Below are positions 21,730-35,193 of a DNA stretch of 64,000 nucleotides, one piece after another. The stretch is from Hydractinia symbiolongicarpus (Eukaryota > Cnidaria > Hydrozoa > Anthoathecata > Hydractiniidae): contig NC_079888.1 in the NCBI RefSeq assembly GCF_029227915.1, positions 5,343,001 through 5,407,000 on the forward strand. Direction: 5' to 3'. How positions within the stretch are numbered: position 1 is the stretch's first letter; each line of letters opens with the position of its first letter. Both the position numbers and the translations under genes were made by a program. Under the pieces are notes generated by a model, which saw nothing but the letters and a program-made list of their open reading frames with translations, did not search any database and was not told the origin of the DNA.

Positions 21730-24700
21730 CTAGTGCTTTCTCAAATTTCTAAACTTCTTTATAAATTCCTGTTCATCAGGAACAGTTATCTGTGCCGCAA
21801 CCTTACGAAGATATTTTACTTTGTCAGGTATTTCGTTATTATAAAGGGATTTTGTGTTGGTAACAAAGGTAATAATATCACTTGGCAGAAAAACAATAGA
21901 AACACCAAAACCAATCGTTTGAATTGCTCTACCAGCATAAGACAGAGAACGAAAGGCTGTAACTGCTACATCATCCGCCACATTCGCGGCAATACTTGCG
22001 TATTTTAACGACAGTGCAATAACACTTACACCACCAACGATTACGCCTGTTGCCTCTCCTACCACAGATCCTATTGTTTCTATGCTGAGCAAATCATTTA
22101 ATTCTTTTTCAAGACGTTCAGCTGCAATCTTGTCTTCATTTAACAACTCTTGTGCACTTGACAAAATTTTCTTTGCAGCTACAACTTCTGTTATGGTACC
22201 ACCAGCTCCAAAGACTCCACCAGTTCCTGCAACTGCAGCCCCAGCTATACAGAGACCAAATCCCGCGCCTAATGTGAAGAAACCGGAAACAAATCCAGCT
22301 GCACCAAGACCGGTTCCAATAATGCTAAGTGGAGCTCCTGTTAACTAGAAAAAGAACAAATTACATTTAAAAGCAAAACACAATCATTTTATTTCTTTTA
22401 ATTTTTTGGGAAAAGCAAAACAAGATGAACCTTAAACTATGTATGTTTGTAAATTCGCTCTGTTCAATTTTTGTTATTTTTTTCCCTTTAAAAAAATATT
22501 AGGACTTTCTCGACACCTGCTTCATGACTGAAATTGTAAACGAAAAGTTTGTCTCAACAGAATCATTATTTGTGGCTGTCAAATATTTCTCAAATACTTC
22601 ATAGCCGCAAACATTCTTTTACCTGATTGCTTCTTTTACCCGATTGGTGCTGTTTGTTAGAAAAGTTATTTTTTATTAACAAACGACTGGCAAATGAATT
22701 TTCCACTTTTTAATAGTTTTTCCCTTTTTGGTACTAAGTTTGTTGAAAATACGTTGTTTTGGGTTTTTTGTATATATTTAACATGAAAAAATGTTTTAGA
22801 TAGTGCTTTTGTAGGAGCATTTATAAAACAATCAGGGATGTAACAAAAACACATGTTGTTTTTTAACTTCACTCCTGCCGCAAAGACATCATATGTTGTA
22901 CTGCCTCTGTGTACACACATAAGCAGCTTTATTAAGCCTTATACAGGTCGATGTCATAATAGCTGACAGCTTGTGTTTTAGCACAAAAAAACATTTTGTC
23001 TCTCTGTTGAAAATGGTAGCCCAATTTCTTGTGATCTTTTCGCAATTCTCTAGAAAACAGAGTGGTTATTAAATCTAAAAACGCATTATTTTAATACGCC
23101 ATTTTAAATATTACCCTATGTTATTAATCGCTGATTCCGATCATTGGCCACAAAAAACAAATACGACATAGTTTTACCCATTTTGTTTTCACCGCTCGCG
23201 CATTGGAAATCAACCACGATATAAAAAATACAATCCAAGATTTATGAGGTCTGGATATGACGAAGAAACATAATCATCACGAAAGCCATTTTGCTTTTTG
23301 AAGTGGTTAGTGTTAGGTCTGTAGGTCCCTGTTTGACATTTTGGTCTTCTGAAAGCTTTTTATTTTTTTTAATATTTGTATTTGTCATGTTAAAGTAAAT
23401 ATATTGTCACATTTTTTAACAATGTACAAATCTTAAACATACCAATATAAGGATTTTGACTACGAATGAAGATTTTGGGAATCTTCACCAAACTCAGCTA
23501 GCTAGCTAGATACACCTGACTGCCGTCTGCCTCTGGCTGCAACAAAATTTTCAACCTTTGATACTTGAAGTCTACATTTAACCAACCATATTTTTTATAC
23601 GAAAAGCTTTGGGATGTGCTTTTATTTAAAATAACAATGAATTATTCTTATTCTGCAAAATAAAATTGCCGATTGATTATTTTCGCGGGATTGATTATTT
23701 TCGGCGGGGTTATTACGAGCAGTTTTCTATTCTATTCTCGTGGTGGAAAGTTATTTTATAGAAAAATATATATAAATATAGAAAAATATATTACATCCGA
23801 AACACTCTGATGCTATGTGCGCTTCTCTAGAGATTTAACATGGTACATACCTGTACTAAAGCTCTCCATCTAAATACCTTATCGGTAAAAAAAGTCGACA
23901 AAAAAATAGTCGGCAAAAATAAAAAGTCGGCAAAAATATTAGTTAATTGAACAAAATTTAGTCACTTTATGCCGACTAAATTTTTGAATGTAGTCACTAA
24001 TAAAGAATAATTGCATAAAACTGATAAAAATTAGCAACAAGGAAGAAAAAAGTGGCAAAAGGTGGTCGGAAAAAAATTCGGCAAAAATATTAGGTTGGAA
24101 AAAAAAAAGTCGGCAAAAATTTTAGTCGGAAAAAAATATTAGTAACCTAACCAAAATTTAGTCAATTTTTGCCGACTTTTTTTTACCGATAAGGTATGTG
24201 GCACATTTTACGGCTGTTATTGAGCGCATAAGCCTAGTGTTTAACACCTTGTTCCCCCGGCTATTATAGTCATACTCTAATTATAAATTTAAACATTCAT
24301 CGATGATTAACTTACGGTTACGGACAATTGAAATTCCGTTAAAAAAAAAACTATCTGCGCCTTTTCAACGAAATTGACAAAAACAAATTTCTGATGAGAA
24401 GAACAACAAATTTTAAGTATTTTTTGGCTTAATTATTTACTATTTTATTCCCTCGGATTCCTTCGGATTGAAAATAACAAATCGATTTATAACAAAAAGT
24501 AATAATTTTTATATTTTTTAAATTAAATTTGAAACTTATTTCGTGAAATTTTTTTCATCTTTAACCATTTACATTTTTTATATGATAACATTTAAATCTT
24601 AGCTGAGGCTGGCGCTTATTTTTTTGCTAAAATTAATGTTATTGTGTTCTTGAATGGCCAAGATTTTTAAAAGTTATTTACACCTTTTTTTCTTGATCCA

Positions 24701-25649
24701 GATTCGGCAAGATGCGTCAATTAGTTGTATTTTACAAGAAGGACTTTGATTTATTTTAGTAAGTTTTTCCAAGCATGTATGTTCTTGATGTATTCCTAAA
24801 TTTTGGGCAAACGCCTAAATTTCACGATAAACTAGTTTTTTGATAAGAAGGAAAACGTATAGTTATTAATACTTAATATAATATTATTATCCATGCTAAA
24901 TGTGAACAAGGATGTACGAAAATCTGATGCGGAAGATCTGTTTTACTAAAAGGTCGTAGAAGTCCTAATGTAAAATCAAAAAGGCTGTTGCAAAGGTTAG
25001 ATCTAAGAGTACACGCTCAAATAACACAAAAAAACATTATTATTTTTTTATTACCTTATTTAAAGTCAAGTTTACAGTAGTTTAAAAAAATAACTTAAAT
25101 CGATAAAAAAAAAATGAAAAAATAAAAAAATTAAGAAATTAAAAAATTCGCATAATAACGCTCAACAAAATCTTAGCACTGGGTTACATATTTTACATGA
25201 GCAATCAGTACCCTTCTAAGACCGTATGGAACGACGAAAACTGCAAAGCGAAGAAGAGTTTTTGATGGAAGATAAGACAGATAAAACCATAAAATTATAA
25301 TATGATTTAATAAAATATAATATCATTTTAAAATTAAAATATAATTTATTATCATTTTGTACGTTTTGTTTCTTGGATCTGTTTTTTTTTATCTATTTTT
25401 GTTCTTCCGTTCCGTTCATTTAAACTGTGAACTCAAGTTATTATCAAAAATTATATCTTAAGTTGTTGTTGTTTGTCAACTTAGTCAAACGTACTAAAAC
25501 AAAATGCGTCACCTTTGCAATCTTTGCCTTTTTCAGATAATTTTCAAGCTCATCTGCTTTTGCTAGTAGCAGCGTTTTTACACGTTCTCTTGCTCGTATG
25601 AATTCAATGAAACGTTGTTCTAGTTTTGAAGACATCTCTTTTATCTTGC
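21730..25649 (-). CDS. apolipoprotein-L-like protein A (5' end unresolved)
   Basis: Two exons are seen on the minus strand: 25649-25495 and 22344-21730 (stop). The acceptor CTAG|TTAACA and donor GTACGT are in phase 0. The upstream exon begins inside a codon, so at least one 5' exon is missing unless the internal Met of KEMSSKLEQ is the start. The first exon encodes a charged amphipathic helix (RFIEFIRARERVKTLL). The second opens with a Gly/Ala-rich hydrophobic hairpin (GTGLGAAGFVSGFFTLGAGF), then a charged helix and a second hydrophobic stretch (AIQTIGFGVSIVFLPSDI), ending KFRNLRKH. This order matches the ApoL family: helix, Gly-rich membrane-inserting hairpin, conserved hydrophobic segment, C-terminal helix. 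Vertebrate ApoL proteins act at intracellular membranes and some form ion channels; the role here is unknown. A divergent paralogue lies at 47.65-50.19 kb in the opposite orientation. Confidence 0.8.
23877..24194. mobile_element. Tc1/mariner-type MITE in the ApoL-A intron
   Basis: Perfect inverted ends CCTTATCGGTAAAAAAAGTCG and CGACTTTTTTTTACCGATAAGG are each flanked by TA, as expected for a TA target duplication. GTCGGCAAAAATATTAGT-type subterminal repeats fill the interior. There is no open frame. It lies in the intron between the two ApoL-A exons. Confidence 0.85.
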
Positions 25650-28067
25650 CTAAAAAACAGTACACTGATAGTTAAACAGTACAGTGTTTTCCAACTTCAT
25701 TACAGATGTGTGAATTGCAAACTTTGGACACTTAGACAAAAACGTTACTGGAAGGTTTTATCTAAACGCTAGGAAAACTTAGAGTCTTATCAAAACCAAG
25801 CTACACACGCTTCTATGACCTAAACTTCTAAACTTTGGAATCCTCGCCCCACTATAGTTATGAACTGCAGTCCAAGTATGAGCAAATCTAAATTAAGACG
25901 ACTAGACTAAGAAATTTTGTTTTCAATCATAGGAAGCCTACAATAGAGCTATTCTGACGTAATTTGTAAGCCTAAAATATATTGAACCACGCCTAGTCAA
26001 GATTATTGAAGTAAGTATGAGAAATGTGTCGCTGATCAAGACCATTAATAATACAGAAACAGGGAATAATGTGGTGACAGCTTGAAAAATATACACAATA
26101 AATTGTCTATCTATATGTCTGTCTACTATCTGTATGTTAGCAAAAACTTCCTTATTAGCATATACATTGACTACTTAATACGACCAATATATTAGCGTCA
26201 GTACCTATGAATCAGGCTGAACATTTCAGGAAGTCTCAGCTATCAGACCTACACAGATCCTTGTTGTTGATGAACAACCTATTGACAGCTAGACTTCCAT
26301 GCCTTTGCTGATATGCGTCTACGTTAAAGGGAGGATATAAGAACACAAAGCGAATTCTAAAGCAGCAGTGTGTCATAAATGAGCAAAGTCTTTTTTAGTG
26401 TACTAAAGTAATTATTGGGATTGTAGAATTGAAAACAAAAGATCAATTCACGTACTGTACTTCTTACGGGATGCTAAAAAAGAGATAGGGTGAGAAAACT
26501 CCTCTATCACAGCAAGCGGAGGACCTATGAGTAAGCTTAGTTACATTGGACATATTAGGTGATAGGAATTTACCGTAAAAGAAACGTAATTTCTGGCAAA
26601 AACAGTATAAAACTGATTGTTTTAAAGCAGTGACTAAATTGTACTTTCTATTAAAAAAAGAATTTAGTTACGTGTTAAAATTATGGTTTTAGGACATGCT
26701 GTTTAGCTATATCTTCTAAGGATAGTAAGTGAACAGATAATGTTTGCCTTGGTAACTAAGCAAGAAATATATCCCCTTAACTAAAATTTGGGTTTCATGT
26801 GTGTTCTTAATAGTAGAGATAAAGTCGCTTTTTTCTGCCTTGATGTTTTTGAGATTAGAGAACTCAAATAAATATTCTATACATTTCTTTACAAGTTATC
26901 ATATGTAAATATACACCGAATATAGATCGAAGTACTTTTTATTACAATTCTATCGTTTTTGCACAAAAAAGCATTTTTAGTCTGTTTTATGATGCAATCT
27001 CGATTCCAAGGCAGAACTTTTTTTGTATAAGTTTGTATGAGTTAGCGACAAATACCATATAAAAAATCACTCTTTGTAGGAGTGAGTTGAGTAAAACAAT
27101 CGATGGCCCTTTGTTGTAAAAAGAAAACAACATGGCAAAGGAGATTTTTGTTGTTGTTGAAAATACAACCAAAGATTTTAAACGAGATAAGGACATCCTA
27201 AGCTTCTCTATATATTCCTCAAAAACACCGATCAAAAGAAAAAGATAGAAGGAAGTGTAGTGTTTTTATAAAATAAAGTGTATGAAAAAAGCCAAGCAAA
27301 ATTTCTCTTCTATCAAAATACTAACAACTAAGAGTGGAACATGTTTTAAAATTGCTAAGCCCAATATTAGAATCAAAATCTGACGAACATTTAACAGTGG
27401 AAAAATGAAAGAAAAAATTTTATTATGCAGCTAGAGCTAAACAGTCAGCATCTGAGAAATACTATCAGAATTTTTTTTTAAATTTGTAGCTGATACTTTA
27501 CCAACAACAAAAGAACACCAAGCTGCAAAATTATTGCACCCTTAAATTCAAGTGTCTTCAAAAGCAAAAACTTACTCACAGATTGCTACATAACGTCGGG
27601 TTTTTTTCTTAGCACAGTAAAGTTGTGTGTATAAACATAATCCTCAACCAAGTACATGAATGTTCAACTCACAATCGTCACTCCATCACATTGTTTTCTT
27701 TTTATAATCAAAACAAAAACTTTGGAATTTAATTAAGAATCATAAATGATTATTGTAAAAAGAGTTGCTAATCAAATTGAATACCATCTTATGTTTTTAT
27801 ACAGCAGGGAAAAATCGTCACATAACGAGTTGAGAACATTTTCATCGCATATCGAGTGGCGCGCTTTATTACCGGTATTACCTCAACCTCGGTATAAATG
27901 AAAACACAGCCACTCGTGGTCTTGTCCTATTTCAACCTATAAACTAATAACCCTATATACAAACTTTGATCAGATATTTAAAATTCCTTTTTACTCATAG
28001 AATCTATTCCCTCCAAAAATTGTCGCAAATTTACCTAAAGCACCTCGTTAATTACACAGCAATGCAG
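25650..28067. other. intergenic or 5' region of ApoL-A
   Basis: One or more 5' exons of the ApoL-like gene should lie here, but I could not identify them; no counterpart of the mini-exons of paralogue B is obvious. The rest is AT-rich sequence without recognisable elements. Confidence 0.35.
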
Positions 28068-28069
28068 TA

Positions 28070-28614
28070 CAGCCGACGTTCGTTATCTCGACCTTCCACG
28101 GGACTGGTGAAAAAGGTCGAGATAACTAAAGCTCGAGATAGTGGATAATCGAGGTAAGGAGCGTCGATCGTTGAAAAGGTCGAGATAAGGAAAGTTTACA
28201 TAGCAGCCACATCTTTATGTTTCACATCTTCCTTTAGAGCATTTTTCAACCAAAGTTTTTACCTCAAGCTTACACTTTATCCAAGACATGATGTGTAACA
28301 AGGAGAAAATTGTAAACATTCGAAATCTTAATTTTGAAAAAGTTTGAGAAATTCGAAAATTTGAATGTTTTCCAGATCAAATTTTTTGTGTGATGAAATT
28401 CGAAAGATTACAGAAAAGGTTTTGATAACGTGTTAAAATGTACCCAAGGGACCGTAAAAATAGGTTGCGATAAGGAAAGTTCGAGATAACGGGTAGTCGA
28501 GATATTGGACGTGTTTTAGCCTACGGGAGGTTGAAATGACGAAGGCACCTATGAAAATGGTGGAGATACGAAAAGATCGAGATAACAGGTAGTCGAGACA
28601 ACGAGCGCCGACTG
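28070..28614. mobile_element. pogo/Tigger-like MITE
   Basis: The ends read CAGCCGACGTTCGTTATCTC and, from the other side, CAGTCGGCGCTCGTTGTCTC (5 differences in about 24), flanked by TA on both sides. GTCGAGATAA-type words recur inside. The CAGTCGA start and TA duplication are typical of pogo/Tigger relatives in the Tc1/mariner superfamily. No transposase is present. Confidence 0.75.
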
Positions 28615-28616
28615 TA

Positions 28617-31600
28617 TTTCCAAACCTAATCTCATAATAGTATTTTGCATTAACACAGGTTGTCGAGACTGACAAAATTTGTGGCCTACATTGAAAAACC
28701 TACATTGTAAAACAAGAAACAGAACATCATTAAAATATGTTCTACGATGGAGAGTATTATTGACATTTTTATGTTTTGATAACTGCAATTGTAGATCTAC
28801 ATCTAATTACTTTCACTTTACAGACACAGCACAAACAACAGTTCAGTTGGAAATTAGATTACTATTGCAGATAAATATACAAGACAGAAAGAACAATAAT
28901 ATGCGATAAAATACAAAGCTTAACCCTATTCGGTCTGGGGTATTTCAAACATATTATGACCGGGGGTATTCCCCCTCCATAACTTTTGAAAGGCTTGTCC
29001 AAATTGAATCAAACTTGGTACACTTATAGTATGCCATGAAAAGAAAAATCGGGTAATCGGATTACCATGACCAAAATTCTAAGAAAGATTCCCCTGAATA
29101 AAGTCTTGTAAGTTTCAAGTCCTAAGGATAATCCTATCGAAAGTTATTAAATATTTTCCCAAATATAAGGATTTCATAGAGATTTTTAGGGGTAGTTCGA
29201 GTAACAGGAAATATCTAGAGCTTTAAGAGGTATGGAACCTAAATATTTAGCATACATGTGCATAATAGATGAATATGAGAACACTGCAAGTATCATAACC
29301 ATGCAGCATTGTTAAAAAAACAGCATGTGGTTTAGTTGGATGGAAAATCTTAACTAATATTTATACTTGTTGACATCAACATGCACGATTTTTTGTATTT
29401 GTTGAGCCCTAACTGACCGTCGTGTCGATTGCGACAATGTATTTTAACGTTTCTAACCTCACCTGCACGGCAGCTAAAAAACGGTTTTTGGAAAAAAAAT
29501 TTATCTCGGATTGTTGTTATGGGTAAAATAAAAATTCGTAATCACAATACAAAAAGATGGACAATCAATGTGAAAAACCCTGAAAAATTATTATGGAGGC
29601 TGTCTTAGGGTAAGATATGCTAATGTCGTCAAAAGTTGATGTTTTTTTTTACATTTTAAATGCAACCAAATCCCTATTTCCTCTATCATATGTGAAGTGA
29701 ATATTGAGTTTAAAGTACATGTGTCTTATTTGAAAGCAGCGTACGTAAATACTCGTGTGGGACGTTCTTCCAAATTATTACCAATTTTGTGTTCAGGTTT
29801 GTGTAGGCTACTTAGTTAGGAAGGCTTATCAGCGTATAAATGTCTAGAAATTCTAACAAACAGAATTTAATTAAGTCTGTTTGGAAATCCCATATCTTAC
29901 GTGTAAATGTCACAGGGAATAACAAAATATACATTAGGATTAGCGTCCACAGGATATTAATTGTGTTTTGATGATAGTGCAGTATAGATTTTAATTAACA
30001 GAGGACTTTGATATAAAAAAAAATTGCTTTCAGCATTATTGACATACCACACAGTTTGAGTTTGGGACGTATCAACTAGTGAAAAACTCGACAAGAAAAT
30101 TGTTTTATGGTTACCTCATTAATAACATGTTCCATTTTCATTTATTTTTCTGACAAGAAAAAGGTGAGTCTTTATAATTTTCTTTTTTTACTGATGCTTG
30201 ATTAAAAAAAAATATCGAAATATAGCTTGCAACAAACAGCCTATAATATTTGCTAATGTAACTTAAATTTTCTTGTTACCACAATTATAACCTCGTTATT
30301 ACGTAGCTTGATGTAATCAGATCTTCCTAACATATCAGGTAACTTAACTTACTCTCAGCATTGTGTAGGGAATAAAGGACAGTAATTTTGTCGTTTAAGA
30401 TCAGCTTTTTGCGATTGCGTCAATTCCTTTTTGGCAAAGATTGTATTATTTGACTTATTAGCTTTGTAGGTGGGCATTTATTTGAAAGAAATGATTTTTC
30501 TTGAAAGAAATCTTATGTTAACATCAAGCAAACCATATAAATATTATTTCGTACCGAAGCAAAACCTGAGAGAAACGTACGATGCATATACCTTCAATAT
30601 TATTACAAAAGGCAAGCGTTGTCACTGTGCCTGGAAATCTGAAAACGTCAGAAACTTCTGACCGACATTAGAATGAACCTGGAAAAATCAATTATGAAAA
30701 GTGATATTGTATGTGTGTTGTCTTGGTTACAATAGATGCTATAATTTAGTACTTAAATAGTTAGGTTATGTAATGTAAATTTCTAACAGAATTTTAAAAG
30801 TATGGCCATTTTGTTTCCAAAATGTATTACAACTGAGGAGCAGCAGATCAAAAAACCAATCCCATGTTTTGTGTTAAGTTAAACTGATCTTTTGATACAA
30901 ATAATGCTTAGCATTTCAGGGGCGGATACAGGAATTTATACAAGCTAGTCTAACTCGAAATTAATATAAACAAAAATTAGGACAGTATATTGGATTCTTT
31001 CAAACAAACAAGCAAAGAAAGAAAACAACATTTTGCGACATTTTTAATGGTATTGCACAGTGAGGTTAAATTAGTAACCCTATCAGATAGTTAAGCCAAG
31101 TAATGTTTTTTCTAAATTTGAAGTTTTTATATCAACAAGTTCTTCTTTCTTCAAATACCACAAGTGGAACCAGCAGCCATGAACAAAAAAGGGAACCAAA
31201 TCATGAAGAAAATAACATATCAAAATATTTCATGTTGCTATAGTAGTATAATCTAGTCAACAATGATTAAAGAATTGATAAAAGTGTTCGTAACAATGTA
31301 TCAGTTTTAAAATAGATTTATGCGTATCATGAATTAGAAAAATTCCATACAAAAGAAAGATTGAAATGTTAATGAAATCAATATTGCCACTCCATGAGCT
31401 ATAAAAGAAAATGAAATGAAACCTGAAAAACCAAAGTAAAAAGCCTAAGAATCAATTTAAAAGTGTAAAACTTATTGGAAACGCATAGAAAGGCTAAAAT
31501 ATGATTTTGGAAATGTGAATTAAAAAAACGACTGAATAAAAATACACCATTTTTAGCCACTTACTCATGCATGAGTCCCATTGGAAACAGAATGCAAACT

Positions 31601-33089
31601 ATAAATAATGAAGGATGGTCAAATTTTAACTCATAACGGCATATTTTAAAAGTTATCACAAAAAGTTGGGATGGAGTAGTGGAGTATTTTTGCGGAGCTA
31701 AGCCAGCGAGCAAAACCCATTTGCCATTTAAGCGAGCGAAAATATTTCTTACCGAAGAACTTTTTTAAAAAGTTGGTCAGGTGTCCACTTATGACCTTTA
31801 GTCCGGTTCTGCTTATGACCTCCAGATTAAAAAGTATTTTAGCTACTGCTACTGGCGCATTTCAAACAAGATATTTTTTGCGTACTGGGTCTGAAGTGAC
31901 TTTTCGGCGCGAAATGTGCAAATTAAAATTGAAAATCGATTGCGACGTTCAAAATTTCTTCTTTCACAGAAGAAAAGAGAAAGAAAAACGTAAACCATAA
32001 AAACTGCTGAGAAAAAGTTATAAATTTTTGTCATGTGAGGCGAGGAAGATAAAAGAATATTAGCTAATAAAGTTTATCATTTTTGCGTGTTTTATAATGG
32101 CTCCTTAAATTAAGAAGAAATGAACTTAGGTTGTAAAAAAAATTAAATATATTCGCCGATAAAGATATTTCTAAAACTCTTTTCTTTTACTGTTTTTGAT
32201 TGATAACTATCAACAGTCCACACGCTGGATAGTTCAATGCTGTGGTTTTATCTTATGAAAACGTAATTAAGAAATCAAATTCGAAACGATGTTTATCCGT
32301 TATGTTGTAACTTTCGAATGTTTAATTTAGCAAATTCGAACACTGCTTTGCGGGTCAGTGTGCTACTGTGCACTGTTCTTGATGTTGTAGTTGTTAATAT
32401 GATTAAAAAAATGTTTTTCAATGTTTATCGCAAATAGCTCTGGGTACTAGAATGCTTATTTTTCAAACTTTTTAATACGCGCTTAGTAGCCAATTAATAG
32501 TTCAGTCAATATGAGAACACAGAGTAGACAGTTCAAAAACCAAAAACATAGAAAACAGAAAAAAAGCAATTATGTAGGAAAACTCCTTAGGATTTCTCTT
32601 TGTAGTGTTTTCTATAAAAAATTTTGCAACGTGTATGCCGTTTATACTTGCTGAGGAGCGAATGCGTTTAAAATAGATTCGAGATTGTTAATAACTTGTA
32701 CGAAACAGAAGTGCTCTGCACCTTGTCTCTCATTGTAAAAAGAAAACCTGGAAACCAACCATTATCAAAAAGTGAAAAGAGAGCCCTGGGAACGAGGTTG
32801 CTTGGAGACTTTTAAATGGCTTAAAAAATTTCTTGATAGCCCCGTCGAGTATAATATTTGGCTTGCGAACATAGGGAAGCAGTTCTCGCTACGCAACCCG
32901 TTATATATTTATAGTAGTAGCCGCCATTTAATAGGATGCCCACGGCTTTTTCTTCTTTTAATATCTTTTTTTGTACTCATTATTAGACCCTGAAATTTTG
33001 TGACTTTTCCTAATTTTTATTGGACTTTCTGATTCTAAAAAAAATTTTTGGATTTTTTTGTACATTTCCGGGGGAAAGCCATTTGTAAA
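28617..33089. other. intergenic
   Basis: I see no supported gene in this 4.5 kb. A frame at 30470-30661 follows an acceptor-like TTTGTAG but has no recognisable product. AGCCCTGGGAACGAGGTTG at 32782-32800 is a copy of a dispersed motif. Confidence 0.4.
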
Positions 33090-33376
33090 CAGGGGGTAAA
33101 ATATTTAACGTAAATATTTTTGTTATCTCCTTCTATGCTCACGGCGGTAATATTCTTTCCATTTTCTCCCGTTTGCAGAAATTGCGTAACATATTTTTCT
33201 CCGAAAAACCGGTAATCGATTTTTTCTACAGGTTATTATTTTAAGCGACGAAAATTCATCGGTCCCGTAGCTTCTAAGTAATTGACCTGCATTTTCCGCA
33301 TTCGTAGTTTTGAAGCGGTTCATTTTGATTTGTGCTGGCCAGCAGCTAAGTTACTGAAAAGCTATCAAACGCAAGA

Positions 33377-34054
33377 ATGGGTTCTGAACGAAATAGCAAT
33401 TTCTGGACTGATTTGGAATTAAAATTAGGTACCTTCGAGCGCCATTGGTTTAATGATGTAGCAAATGGTGTCGAGAAAGACTATTGTATGAATAGTTCTA
33501 TGTTATTTGGTGTTGAAAAACTGATAGGCAATCACCTTGCCCTTGTAGGCCCCATGATAGATAGTTACTTACGAGAAATAGGTGCACGTATGCTGTCTAA
33601 GTTATGCAGGGGTCAGATTACTGGCTTAGTTCCTCCAGTTACATTGTTCGTACCTTGGCAGATCATGCGTTACTTAGTCTGTCTTTGCAAAAATTATGGG
33701 GCAGAAGTAAAGTGTGTTCTGCCAAAAAGTAAAAATAAAAAAGGCCAAAAAATAATAATCTTTATAAAAAATGTAGCTAGTGCAGAAAAGATATTTAATC
33801 CTGTACGTTTTGATGGGACTAACTATCTTGTAAAACGCAAATATCGCAAGGACAAGGATAACATTTTGCAGTACGATGGTATGTCGAATGTTGCTGTTAG
33901 TGAATATGCACCAATACGCCTTGAATATGCACATAGCCATCTGAAAGTGTTGTTTTATATTCAACGGTACACTGCTGATGGCTTCGTTGTTGACACCCAT
34001 GTGCAGTCATTAATGCTTCATTGTGCTCAAACAGTAACAGCAGCAGAAGTATAG
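33377..34054 (+). CDS. orphan 225-residue protein
   Basis: A complete single-exon frame starting AAGAATGGG with an in-frame stop and AATAAA 40 bases later (34097-34102). The protein is basic to neutral and probably globular: an N-terminal charged part (FWTDLELKLGTFERHWFND), a hydrophobic middle (PPVTLFVPWQIMRYLVCLC), a Lys-rich loop (KSKNKKGQKIIIFIK), and a C-terminus mixing beta-type segments. I recognise no family, signal peptide or catalytic motif. It is convergent with the transposase-like gene and lies within the same proposed inverted-repeat boundaries, so it may be an accessory protein of that element, comparable in position to second genes of other large DNA transposons. That role is inference. 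Confidence 0.65.
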   Translation: MGSERNSNFWTDLELKLGTFERHWFNDVANGVEKDYCMNSSMLFGVEKLIGNHLALVGPMIDSYLREIGARMLSKLCRGQITGLVPPVTLFVPWQIMRYLVCLCKNYGAEVKCVLPKSKNKKGQKIIIFIKNVASAEKIFNPVRFDGTNYLVKRKYRKDKDNILQYDGMSNVAVSEYAPIRLEYAHSHLKVLFYIQRYTADGFVVDTHVQSLMLHCAQTVTAAEV

Positions 34055-34096
34055 TTAGTATAGCTAAATTGTTCGTAGCTTCACATTTCAAGGAAC

Positions 34097-34102
34097 AATA
34101 AA
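34097..34102 (+). promoter_or_regulatory. polyadenylation signal AATAAA
   Basis: A canonical hexamer 43 bases after the orphan stop codon, which supports this frame being a real transcription unit. Confidence 0.55.
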
Positions 34103-34321
34103 TATAGTATATTGTTTGCATAGCGTTGCTTATTTATAGCTAGTAGTCATTTAGAAGTTGTAAATTATCTAGTTTGGACCTATGTGAGATCGGCTATTTG
34201 AGCTTTATCCAATTTGTTGTCTACTTATCCATTTTGAAAAAACAATCCTTGTTTGAATTATAAGCTATTTTTTAATAAACTAAAAATATAAATGGCATTT
34301 TATATGTAAAAATAAGTTTTT

Positions 34322-34388
34322 TCCCTGTCCAGGATTCGAACCCAGGTCTCTCATTTGTACGAGTGTCATTCCATTAGACCAACAGGGC
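34322..34388 (-). tRNA. tRNA-like gene with a shortened anticodon loop
   Basis: On the minus strand this has a tRNA layout: 5' CCCTGT pairing with 3' ACAGGG, an A-box GGTCTAATGG, a D-arm, and a T-arm with B-box GGTTCGAATCC. A TTTTT tract, the normal polymerase III terminator, follows shortly after. The anticodon arm reads CTCGT-ACAA-ATGAG: a good 5-bp stem but a four-base loop instead of seven. The total is 67 nt. It therefore cannot present a normal anticodon and is best called a pseudo-tRNA or tRNA-like RNA, closest in form to Glu/Asp/Gly-type tRNAs. It lies between the two convergent genes of the proposed element. The first acceptor base pair is mismatched. Confidence 0.6.
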
Positions 34389-35193
34389 GTTAATACAAAA
34401 ACAATTTTCTAGTTGTACAGGTTAGTCCAATAAAAGACATTTTTCAATAAATATTTTGTTGAAATTTAGCATTATCATCTAAGGTTTTTGGTACAACAGT
34501 ACAATGTGTATTTGAAAGTAAAAAGTAACAACAGGTTGACTGCGCTTAAAAGTAAAAAATACTACATACTGTATTGTCTTTGTTGTTGTTAAATGCTCTT
34601 CCAATCTACTAACTACAACACTTTCCGTATCTTAATAAAAACTAATAATCTAAAGTAAACTATATATCTATATATATTACAAGTATCAATTGAAATTTCA
34701 TTGGAAATTCTGGAACAAAAAATCAAAGTTGATTGTAATTTTGAAAAAAAGAAAGCTAATAGAACAAATTATATGTACCTTTTGATTTTTAACTACCCTC
34801 TGCAATATGCCAGAAGGCTTGTATAAATATATTCAATATATATTATATACTAACTGTAACATAATTGCAAGGTAGGTGGCATGTGTTAATGTCATATAAA
34901 TCATTAATTGGGCTATGTGAACACAACACAACCCAAGGGTTCCTTCTGGTATATACTATTTCACATTTTTATTTACTTATTGAGACAGTAACAGTAGAAT
35001 TTATAAAAAGCATTCCGATCATAAAAATTTATCCTACAAAAAATTGTTTTCTGGTTTCGCAATCAGAAATATATGATTCACAAAAATGTCTTCCCGTAAA
35101 AAATTTTTTTTTAGAATAAAGGAAAAAACATTAAAGGGGTCCCAAAACGAGAAAGGATTTTGAGCTTACGTTGTGGAGCTTAAAAAATTGTCT
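34389..35193. other. intergenic between convergent genes
   Basis: AT-rich sequence without a supported gene or repeat. The 34865-35119 frame has no recognisable product. Confidence 0.4.
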
